This document shows positions 1 through 6,982 of a stretch of 31,428 bases of DNA, in pieces. Under the pieces are notes generated by a model. It made no database searches, was not told where the DNA came from, and saw only the letters and a program-made list of their open reading frames with translations. The translations under genes were made by a program, and so were the position numbers. The first letter of the stretch is position 1, and every line of letters starts with the position of its first letter. This DNA is from a bacterium (GTDB lineage Bacteria; UBA9089; JASEIO01): assembly GCA_030017475.1 (NCBI GenBank), contig JASEIO010000015.1, positions 1 through 31,428 on the forward strand, given 5' to 3'.

Positions 1-50
1 TATTGTTTGACAATTATTACAAGACTGGATACCATGTACCTATGCCAGCC
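1..50 (+). repeat. Left copy of a 50-bp inverted repeat shared by both window ends
   Basis: These 50 bases match the reverse complement of 31375-31424 with one mismatch (A at 38 here, G in the other copy). The first 37 bases are identical, then the mismatch, then 12 identical bases. The similarity stops sharply after base 50. The repeat contains TTGACA (7-12) and TACCAT (30-35) 17 bp apart, a weak promoter-like pair pointing into the window. It ends 21 bp before the -35 box of the next promoter. The element may continue outside the window, so its full length and identity (IS end, MITE, regulatory repeat) are unknown. I see no third copy inside the window. Confidence 0.85.
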
Positions 51-71
51 AAATTGCAAATCAGAATTGTC

Positions 72-101
72 TTGACAATTAGGATTTAATTATGCTATCC
101 T
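72..101 (+). promoter_or_regulatory. Sigma70-type promoter with extended -10 for the 132-6885 operon
   Basis: TTGACA (72-77), an 18-bp spacer, and TATCCT (96-101) preceded by TGC, an extended -10. The -35 lies inside a 7-bp palindrome, AATTGTC-TT-GACAATT (66-81), which could be an operator. Transcription would begin near 108, leaving about 24 nt of leader with a GGGAGGTG ribosome site before the ATG at 132. The tRNA-Leu promoter has the same -35, spacing, TGC and -10. Confidence 0.75.
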
Positions 102-131
102 ACGTGGAAGATTGAAGAAGGGAGGTGGATT

Positions 132-641
132 ATGGGTAAAAGGGCATTGATGATTATTGCATCCCGTAACTTTAGGGACGAAGAATATATTGAGCCAAGA
201 AGGATTTTGGAGAGAGAAGGGGTAGAGATAACGGTTGCCTCCTCCTCTTTAGCTGTTTCGAGAGGGATGCTTGGTACAACTGTAAAACCAGATAAGCTCA
301 TTCAAGATGTGGTGGTTTCTGATTATGATGCAATCATTTTTATAGGTGGTCAAGGTGCTTCAGAATATTGGAATAATTTAACCGCTCATAAAATCTGTAA
401 GGATGCCATTGCCTCTGGCAAGATTCTGGCTGCTATTTGCATCGCTCCAACTACCTTGGCCAATGCTGGAGTTTTATCCAAAAAAAGGGTAACAGCATTT
501 CCCTCTGAGGCAAGTAAACTAAGGGCAAAAGGTGCCAATTATACAGGAAAAGGGGTTGAAGTTTCAGGGGATATTATAACAGCTGATGGTCCATCCTCAG
601 CCGTAAAATTTGGGGATGAGATAGTAAAGGCCTTAATCTAA
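132..641 (+). CDS. DJ-1/PfpI family protein
   Basis: A 169-residue single-domain protein of the DJ-1/PfpI superfamily. The nucleophile elbow AAICIAP puts the conserved cysteine at residue 103. The acidic partner lies in FRDEEYIEP (Glu17/18), and IGGQGA (71-76) is the usual loop before the elbow. The residue after the cysteine is Ile, not the His of PfpI-type peptidases, so it resembles the DJ-1/YajL side of the family (stress chaperone, glyoxalase or deglycase activities have been reported there). It is cytosolic; no signal peptide is visible. Start: ATG at 132 with GGGAGGTG seven bases upstream. It is first in a same-strand run that continues with envelope genes 49 bases downstream. The family is certain; the reaction is not. 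Confidence 0.9.
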   Translation: MGKRALMIIASRNFRDEEYIEPRRILEREGVEITVASSSLAVSRGMLGTTVKPDKLIQDVVVSDYDAIIFIGGQGASEYWNNLTAHKICKDAIASGKILAAICIAPTTLANAGVLSKKRVTAFPSEASKLRAKGANYTGKGVEVSGDIITADGPSSAVKFGDEIVKALI

Positions 642-690
642 AGAATGAAAACCTATTTACTTATACACCAAAGAAAGAGGAGGGATGAGG

Positions 691-1581
691 ATGTATAAGA
701 AAGTGCTTATTAGTTTAGTCTTAGTCTTTTTACTCTCTTTTGTTACAGGATGTGAAAGGGGAAATATCTTTTCCTGGACACACAAAGAAGGGGAATCAGA
801 TGATGTTGAGGTCTTGATTGCTGATGCTGAGGCCTCGATGCAAAATGGAGATTATGAAAAGGCAAAGGGGTATTATGAAAAGGTATTAGAAAAAGATCCT
901 ACGAATTCTGAGGCATTATTGGGACATGCCAATACCACCTTAAAGACATCAGAATTTGATTTTGTAGAGTTTATAACAGACGCAATTGAGAAAGAGGCTA
1001 CAGGTGAGGATCCACTTTTGCCTAAATCAATTGATTTCAATAATCTAAATAAGACTGTTGATCAAATGATTCGGGATTTAGAAAAGATTGCAGATGGCAA
1101 AGCTGATGGGGTAATTCAAGCTACGGATCCAGAGGTTAATACAAATCTTTCAATAGCAAAGATTATAAATGCAGTAATGACAATTTTGGATTCTGATGGT
1201 GATGGAAATGTAAATGAGAAGGGAGAGGATATAATCCATGTCAATGAGGATTTTACAGTTACTATCGAGGAGGACCTACTAAGTGAGCTCGGTACAGAAG
1301 GTACAAAAAAGGCTATGGATCAGGTCAAGATTGCAATGGTTGAATTGGTTGGAGGTGATAGAACAAGAGAGATATTGGAAGTTGGGGAAGAAGATTTGAA
1401 GATTAATGGGGTAGATTATAACAACAAAAAAGGTGCTATAGACTATGCAGATGTTGTTATTAAGACTAAAACAGGAAAGTCTTTATTGGATGAGATTTCG
1501 GAGAACATAGATAGATTAACTGAAACCGGTGGTAGAGATAGCTTAAAGGGTACCTATCAAAAGCTAGAAAGTAATCTATAG
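691..1581 (+). CDS. Outer-envelope lipoprotein with TPR and an EF-hand-like loop
   Basis: The N-terminus is a lipoprotein signal, a hydrophobic stretch ending FVTGC, so lipidation is expected at the cysteine. After it comes a low-complexity acidic linker and one clear tetratricopeptide unit (NGDYEKAKGYYEKVLEKDP). The middle contains DSDGDGNVNEKGED, an EF-hand/dockerin-type Ca2+ loop with acidic residues at alternate positions. The remaining ~120 residues are not recognised. Start choice: ATGs occur at 685 and 691. AGGAGG (678-683) is only one base from the first and seven from the second, so 691 is preferred, giving 296 residues. The PorV/FadL-like barrel gene follows after 13 bases, so the lipoprotein may be its partner at the outer membrane; that is inference from position. 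Confidence 0.75.
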   Translation: MYKKVLISLVLVFLLSFVTGCERGNIFSWTHKEGESDDVEVLIADAEASMQNGDYEKAKGYYEKVLEKDPTNSEALLGHANTTLKTSEFDFVEFITDAIEKEATGEDPLLPKSIDFNNLNKTVDQMIRDLEKIADGKADGVIQATDPEVNTNLSIAKIINAVMTILDSDGDGNVNEKGEDIIHVNEDFTVTIEEDLLSELGTEGTKKAMDQVKIAMVELVGGDRTREILEVGEEDLKINGVDYNNKKGAIDYADVVIKTKTGKSLLDEISENIDRLTETGGRDSLKGTYQKLESNL

Positions 1582-1594
1582 AAATGGAGAGAAA

Positions 1595-2791
1595 ATGAGG
1601 TATCTTTGGTTAATGATTATCCCACTAATACTAATGATTAATCCTTGCCTTTCTTTAGAGGAACCTGTCTTTATATCAGGGATAAGACCTTTGGGAATAG
1701 GTGGGGCATTTGTTGCTATAGCAGATGATCAAAATGCATTGTTTTATAATCCAGCCGGTTTAACCCAAATAGGAGGTATTATCACCCCATTTGATTTATC
1801 ATTTGAAGTAAATCAAGACAGCTTAGACCTACTCAATTTCTTTATGGATAACGAAGAAAAGCTGAGAGATCTCGAGGGCTTATCTAATGAGGATAGGGAA
1901 GCGTTGTTAAAGAAGATAATTGATAAAGTAATAAGATTACGCTCCGCAGGAACCATTTCTGGACCAATCCCTATAAATTATATTAGAAGAATTTCTGAAC
2001 GACATTCAGTAGGTTTTGGTATACCTTTCACTAAGCTTTCATATTCAATTAGAGTGAAAGATGCTGGCTTTGCTATAGCAAGGATAAACCTAAAGGCTTA
2101 TGGAGATATAATCTTCCCTATAGCCTATGCATATAGATCTCCTTTGCCTAAGGGTTTATCCCTTTCCATTCCTTTAACAAATATGAAGATACCTATTTCT
2201 GAAGATATATCATTTGGGGTGTCTCTTAAGGGGATTATTCGATGGCTACTTGAATTAAATGATACCCTTTTAACTATCTCGGAATTTGATAAACTAGCTG
2301 TTTTGGAAGGGAGAGGGATTGCACTTGATATTGGACTTTTATATAAGGTTAATCAAAGGACTTCTATTGGCTTGGTTTCACAGGATCTATTTGGAACAAG
2401 GTTTTCATGGAATGATATTGAAACCGGAAGTATTATAGAAAAAAAGGAGGATACAGTAGTCTATCCTACAATGAGATTAGGGATTTCCTATAGACCAGCC
2501 TGGCTTCAAAGATATTCAAACATAAGAGACATTTTGTTCGCTTTTGACGTAACCAATATCTTTGATGGAAGGACAACCTTCTTTAATCAACTCCATTTTG
2601 GTGGAGAGATAAGGGTGTTAAGATTTATCTTAGCAAGATTTGGATTCAATCAAGGATATCCATCCTATGGTTTAGGGATAGACTTCCCAATTCTAAAACT
2701 TGATTATGTATACTATGGAAGGGAATTGGGTATGTATCCTGGACAGATCCCTGAATGGAACCATATGATAGGTTTAGCAATTAGGTTTTGA
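1595..2791 (+). CDS. PorV/FadL-like outer-membrane beta-barrel protein
   Basis: A 398-residue protein with a cleavable signal peptide (about 20 residues, ending CLSLEE) and the N-terminal signature of the PorV/PorQ, UPF0164 and OmpP1/FadL-like barrels: GIRPLGIGGAFVAIADDQNA then LFYNPAGL. The rest has alternating hydrophobic/polar strands and ends with GLAIRF, a C-terminal aromatic typical of outer-membrane barrels. In type IX secretion PorV is the shuttle that receives cargo carrying a C-terminal sorting domain; other members are transporters or unknown. The next gene encodes a secreted subtilisin with just such a C-terminal domain, so a shuttle/cargo pair is plausible. Start: ATG at 1595 after GGAGAG. 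The barrel family is well supported; the transported substrate is unknown. Confidence 0.8.
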   Translation: MRYLWLMIIPLILMINPCLSLEEPVFISGIRPLGIGGAFVAIADDQNALFYNPAGLTQIGGIITPFDLSFEVNQDSLDLLNFFMDNEEKLRDLEGLSNEDREALLKKIIDKVIRLRSAGTISGPIPINYIRRISERHSVGFGIPFTKLSYSIRVKDAGFAIARINLKAYGDIIFPIAYAYRSPLPKGLSLSIPLTNMKIPISEDISFGVSLKGIIRWLLELNDTLLTISEFDKLAVLEGRGIALDIGLLYKVNQRTSIGLVSQDLFGTRFSWNDIETGSIIEKKEDTVVYPTMRLGISYRPAWLQRYSNIRDILFAFDVTNIFDGRTTFFNQLHFGGEIRVLRFILARFGFNQGYPSYGLGIDFPILKLDYVYYGRELGMYPGQIPEWNHMIGLAIRF

Positions 2792-2844
2792 TATCATCAA
2801 GTGGAATCACCTTTTTTAAACAAGCTTAAGATTCTAAAAAAGGG

Positions 2845-4614
2845 ATGTATAACAAAAGGATATTGGCCTCACTCTCAATCCTATTCACTTTTATCTCCTT
2901 ATCCTTTATTCCTTCTTTCCAAAAGACCTCACCTACCTTAGATAAGGTACCTAAATTTGTACCTGGGGAGATCATTGTAAAGTTCAAACCGAGTAGTAAA
3001 ATCACGTCCATCCGATTTGTAAATAAGGTTCTAACTACAAACCTGCCATCTATAAATTGTTTAAACAAGAAATTCAAGGTAAAGTCAATGAATAAGGTTT
3101 TTAAAGGGGCTAAATTTCCCGATGATCCAAAGATTCAAGATTTGACTAATATCTATAGGATTAAATTCTTAAAGGAGATAGATGTTTTGAAGGTAGTAAA
3201 GGAGTATGAAGGTGATCCTAATGTAGCCTATGCTGAACCAAATTACATCCGATATGCACAGGTTACGCCGAATGATCCAGAGTATGGAAGACAATGGCAT
3301 CTACCTAAAATCCAGGCTGACTCAGGATGGGAGTATGAAAAAGGGAAGCCATCGGTTGTAATAGCTGTGATCGATACAGGGGTAGATTTAGATCATCAAG
3401 ATTTAAAAGGAAACATTTGGATAAATGAAGATGAAACCCCTGATAATGGAAAGGATGATGATAATAATGGATATATAGATGACATCTATGGTTGGGACTT
3501 CGTTGATCAACCAGATATTGGAGCACCTTTGGGTGAATATCCTGCAGCAGATGGTGAGGATTATAAAGATCAGGATAATAATCCAGGACCAGAGAAAGGA
3601 CAAACTCCGGATAATTTTTCTTCCCATGGTACACACTGCGCTGGTATTGCATCGGCTGTTACTAATAATGGAAAGGGTGTTTCTGGCTTAACCTGGTATT
3701 GCAAAATTATGGCCTTGCGGGCAGGATACATGAGAAAGGATAAAGGAGCAGCTTTATCGGATTCAGATACTTCAGAAGCAATAGTATACGCAGCAGATAA
3801 TGGGGCTCAGGTAATATCAATGAGCTGGGGTGATACCACATACTCAGAAACCATTTGGGAGGCTGTAAACTATGCCTACGAAAAAGGTTGTGTTTTAGTT
3901 GGTGCATCTGGTAATGATGGTATAGATGAAAAACAATATCCAGCTTCATATCAAAATGTTATAGCTGTTGCTGCAACAGATTCAAATGATAAAAAGGCTT
4001 ACTTTTCCAATTATGGCAACTGGATAGATGTCTGTGCCCCAGGGGTCGATATCTATAGCACATCTTTTGATGATACATATGGGACTATGAATGGTACCTC
4101 TATGTCTACACCATTAGTAGCTGGATTATCAGCACTTGTTATCTCTCAGCATCCAGATTGGTCAAATGATCGTACAAAGAGACAAATCCTTGATTATTCT
4201 GATCCAATCGATTCTTTAAACCCGTATAAGTATAGAGGAAAGCTTGGATGTGGTCGGATTAATGTTTATAGAACCTTGACTTCGGAAACTCCACCTCCTC
4301 CTTTGGAACCTAAACTTACAAACGTTTTTAGTTACCCTAATCCAACCTATGATGGAAGAACTACTATCCGATTTGATCTTAAAGGGATTCCTACAAAAGA
4401 CATAAATATCTGTATCTATGATTCTGCAGGAGAATTGGTGCACCGCGTAGATCCTGAGAGGATTGCCACTAAAGGGTACACCTATCTATATTCTTGGAAT
4501 GGAGAAAATGATTTAGGTGAAAAGGTGAGAAGTGGTATCTATCTATATAAAATAGAGGTTACATTAAACAATAAGAAAGAGGTAGTGGTAGGGAAGATAG
4601 CGGTTGTCAAATGA
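2845..4614 (+). CDS. Secreted subtilisin-family (S8) serine protease with C-terminal FlgD-Ig/T9SS-type domain
   Basis: A 589-residue secreted peptidase. Residues 1-26 are a signal peptide. Residues ~38-138 form a propeptide of fervidolysin/I9 type, beginning FVPGEIIVKFKP. The S8 catalytic domain follows, with Asp177 (VIDTG), His261 (SSHGTH), oxyanion Asn357 (ASGND) and Ser419 (NGTSMSTP), so it should be active. Acidic inserts around 195-215 and 236-252 look like Ca2+ sites. After a Pro-rich linker (ETPPPPLEP) the last ~95 residues, starting YPNP and containing IYDSAGELV, SWNGENDLG and GIYLYKI, match the FlgD-Ig/type A sorting-domain fold. Start ATG 2845 has only a weak AAAAAAGGG ribosome site. 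The gene overlaps truA by 11 bases. Confidence 0.93.
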   Translation: MYNKRILASLSILFTFISLSFIPSFQKTSPTLDKVPKFVPGEIIVKFKPSSKITSIRFVNKVLTTNLPSINCLNKKFKVKSMNKVFKGAKFPDDPKIQDLTNIYRIKFLKEIDVLKVVKEYEGDPNVAYAEPNYIRYAQVTPNDPEYGRQWHLPKIQADSGWEYEKGKPSVVIAVIDTGVDLDHQDLKGNIWINEDETPDNGKDDDNNGYIDDIYGWDFVDQPDIGAPLGEYPAADGEDYKDQDNNPGPEKGQTPDNFSSHGTHCAGIASAVTNNGKGVSGLTWYCKIMALRAGYMRKDKGAALSDSDTSEAIVYAADNGAQVISMSWGDTTYSETIWEAVNYAYEKGCVLVGASGNDGIDEKQYPASYQNVIAVAATDSNDKKAYFSNYGNWIDVCAPGVDIYSTSFDDTYGTMNGTSMSTPLVAGLSALVISQHPDWSNDRTKRQILDYSDPIDSLNPYKYRGKLGCGRINVYRTLTSETPPPPLEPKLTNVFSYPNPTYDGRTTIRFDLKGIPTKDINICIYDSAGELVHRVDPERIATKGYTYLYSWNGENDLGEKVRSGIYLYKIEVTLNNKKEVVVGKIAVVK

Positions 4615-5350
4615 TATGCGGAATATCAAGCTTGTGCTTCAATATGATGGAAGGAATTATCATGGCTTTCAAAAGCAACCCAAGCTTCCTACAATTTGTG
4701 GTGTCTTAGAGAAGGCACTGTTTAAACTAACTCGGGAAAATCCCCATATAATTTATGCTTCCCGTACAGATAAGGGGGCACATGCCTATCACCAGGTGGT
4801 TAATTTTAAAACCTATTCCTCCCTTTCAGTAGATGTTTTCGAAAAGGCCTTAAATGCACTGCTCCCAAAAGATATTGTGGTTTGTTCTTCTTCAGAGGTT
4901 CCGCTTGAATTCCATGCAAGATTCTCTGCAAAATCTCGAACCTATCTATATCTAATTCTAAATCGCAAGTTTCCCTCACCTTTCCACTTGCATTCCGCAT
5001 TATTTATTCCATATAGACTTTCGCTTGAAAGGATGAAGGAGGGTGCCAAGTATTTTCTTGGAGAACACGATTTTACATCCTTTACCCCATCCATCGAAAT
5101 CTATAAAAACCCAAATCGAACTATAAATAGACTCGACATAAAAAAAGAGGAAGATTTTATCCATATCAGTATAACCTCGAAGGGCTTTATGCGAGGTATG
5201 ATAAGGACAATTGTAGGAACTTTACTCGATGTTGGAAGAGGAAAGCTTGAACCTTCTGAGATTTCGAAGATTGTAGAGGCAAAGGATAGAAGAATGGCTT
5301 CTGAAACTGTGCCTTCTCACGGTCTTTATTTAATGAAAGTGGAATACTAA
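4604..5350 (+). CDS. truA: tRNA pseudouridine(38-40) synthase TruA
   Basis: TruA isomerises uridines 38-40 in the tRNA anticodon arm. LVLQYDGRNYHGFQKQP is the N-terminal family signature. SRTDKGAHA carries the catalytic aspartate (residue 56 from the first start), and FMRGMIRTIVGTLLDVGRG is the C-terminal signature. Length, 248 residues, is normal. Two starts are possible: TTG at 4604, eight bases after GGTAGGGAAG and overlapping the protease stop, or ATG at 4616, whose spacing to that site is poor. Both give an intact enzyme. It shares one base with the next gene (TAATG), so translation is probably coupled. It sits in an envelope operon with no other tRNA genes beside it. Confidence 0.95.
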   Translation: MSNDMRNIKLVLQYDGRNYHGFQKQPKLPTICGVLEKALFKLTRENPHIIYASRTDKGAHAYHQVVNFKTYSSLSVDVFEKALNALLPKDIVVCSSSEVPLEFHARFSAKSRTYLYLILNRKFPSPFHLHSALFIPYRLSLERMKEGAKYFLGEHDFTSFTPSIEIYKNPNRTINRLDIKKEEDFIHISITSKGFMRGMIRTIVGTLLDVGRGKLEPSEISKIVEAKDRRMASETVPSHGLYLMKVEY

Positions 5351-6885
5351 TGAATTATGCGTTTGCCTTTATAATAGCCTTTGGCTTAGCATATATTATA
5401 ACCCCTTTTTTAAAAAGACTTAACGGTAATGTTTCTATATATTTTGCTACACTTGTTACCTCTCTCCTCTTTTTAAAACCGGATATTCGTCTATTAGGGA
5501 TATCTATCATAGGAGCTGGAATTGTACTTTTAGGTATTATAGAGGAAAAAAGGGGGTTGCCAAGCTGGACAATATCTTTAGGACTTCTTCTTTGTTCAGT
5601 CTTTATTACCCTATTTGGAATTAAAATCAAAGCGGGTCCTTTTGATACCTATCCTGGTCTACTCTCCATTCCCATAACTGTTTTATGGTTCATGTTTGTG
5701 ATCGGTGTAATGTCTGTAATCTCCAAAATAGATGGGTTAATAGTTTATATCACACTCATTCTTTGCTCAACCTTCTTTATCATCTCAATATTCCGGAAAG
5801 AAGATACAATCTTCCATACTACATTATGTATAACCTTTACGAGTTCATTACTTGGGATCTTAAAATATGACCCTTATCCAGCCAAGATAAAAATGGGGAA
5901 TACCTCCTTTTTGGGATTTATGATAGGTATATTAACTGTAATCGGAGAAGATCTAAAAACTGTAACCTCCATTATCCTTTCCGTACCAATTCTCCTCCTT
6001 TGTGTTCCTGTATTAATAGTTGTCTCATCAATCATCCGCTCTTTCATCTCAGGCGGGGTTTTTAAATCTAGCCGTAAATTTCTTATAGAAGATAAAAAAG
6101 TGAGTCACTGTAAAGTTTCGGATCGTATTTCTATATTAGGGATTGAGGTGGATAAAATCACCATGGACAAAGTTATAAAAAGGATAGACGGGTTTATAAA
6201 AACCAATTTTCCCCATATGGTTGTGGCTCTGAACTCCTACCTCATTGCCCATGTTCAAAAAGACAAAGAATTAAGAGATATACTGAAACAGGCTGATTTA
6301 ATAGTACCAGATGGACTTTCCTTAATTTGGGCCGCAGAATTCTATGGGGACCCTTTACCTGAAAGGATAACTGGAATAGATCTGATGAATAATCTTTGTA
6401 GATTGGCAAGAGACAAAGGATATACGATCTACTTACTTTCAGGAAAGAATGGAGGCGCGGCATACGTAGCTAAAAACTTGGCTGTGTCTTTTGAGGGCTT
6501 AAAGATTGTAGGCGAAGAGTTGGGTTATTTCAATAAAGAAGAAGAAAGGAGAATAATAAAAAGGATAAATACATGCTCTCCTGATATCCTATTTGTAGGA
6601 TTAGGCCAAATAACGGGAGAAAAGTGGATAAAGAGAAATCTTCCTCGTTTACAGGTTAAGGTAGCTATTGGTATTTCAGAGGCAATAGACGTAATATCTG
6701 GGAGGGTAAAAAGACCCCCTGCCTTTATGTTAAATCGATACTTAGAATGGTTATACAAAGTTTACTCACAACCCAGGCGATTAATTCGGCTTTACAATCT
6801 TCTAAATTTTGTATTTCAGATCTTCATCCATAAGATTGAACTAAACTTAGGGAACGTAGTTAAAAAACGTAAAAGATCACACTAA
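5350..6885 (+). CDS. Fusion: degenerate WecA/MraY-like membrane domain + WecG/TagA/CpsF glycosyltransferase (GT26)
   Basis: A 511-residue two-part protein. Residues 1-~232 are hydrophobic, with about 8-9 membrane segments, and follow the motif order of the WecA/TagO polyprenyl-phosphate sugar-1-phosphate transferases, but key residues are changed. The Asp pair is Glu-Glu (LGIIEEKRGLPSW, 65-66). The NxxNxxDG motif is reduced to SKIDGL (125-130). GDTGS is GNTSF (182-186). The His-rich loop is absent. Residues ~258-490 are a WecG/TagA domain with VVALNSYLIAHVQKD, the conserved Asp321 in IVPDGLS and Arg339 in LPERITG. Its usual PKQExW segment is ITGEKW. TagA/WecG enzymes add the second sugar to a lipid-linked saccharide. 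I infer that the first domain has lost catalysis and now anchors or presents lipid substrate. Confidence 0.82.
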   Translation: MNYAFAFIIAFGLAYIITPFLKRLNGNVSIYFATLVTSLLFLKPDIRLLGISIIGAGIVLLGIIEEKRGLPSWTISLGLLLCSVFITLFGIKIKAGPFDTYPGLLSIPITVLWFMFVIGVMSVISKIDGLIVYITLILCSTFFIISIFRKEDTIFHTTLCITFTSSLLGILKYDPYPAKIKMGNTSFLGFMIGILTVIGEDLKTVTSIILSVPILLLCVPVLIVVSSIIRSFISGGVFKSSRKFLIEDKKVSHCKVSDRISILGIEVDKITMDKVIKRIDGFIKTNFPHMVVALNSYLIAHVQKDKELRDILKQADLIVPDGLSLIWAAEFYGDPLPERITGIDLMNNLCRLARDKGYTIYLLSGKNGGAAYVAKNLAVSFEGLKIVGEELGYFNKEEERRIIKRINTCSPDILFVGLGQITGEKWIKRNLPRLQVKVAIGISEAIDVISGRVKRPPAFMLNRYLEWLYKVYSQPRRLIRLYNLLNFVFQIFIHKIELNLGNVVKKRKRSH

Positions 6886-6900
6886 CCCATCAAATTTTAC

Positions 6901-6953
6901 ATAATTTTCTGAAGGCAAAATTATCTTGACTTTGGGGAAAATCATGGTAAAAT
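6901..6953 (+). promoter_or_regulatory. Hairpin plus sigma70-type promoter for the HD-GYP gene
   Basis: An 8-bp A/T palindrome, ATAATTTT (6901-6908) and AAAATTAT (6917-6924), ends one base before CTTGACT. The -35 is TTGACT (6926-6931) and the -10 is TAAAAT (6948-6953) with a 16-bp spacer and an upstream TGG (extended -10). The expected start is near 6960, giving a short leader before the ATG at 6983. The hairpin could also end the upstream operon, but it has no proper T tract. Confidence 0.6.
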
Positions 6954-6982
6954 GATTTAGAAACCTTAGTTTGGAAAGCAAA

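Noticed and set aside
3305-3652. 115-residue minus-strand frame inside the protease gene
   Set aside because: His/Tyr/Leu-rich translation caused by acidic Asp/Asn codons on the other strand; the subtilisin frame is unmistakable.
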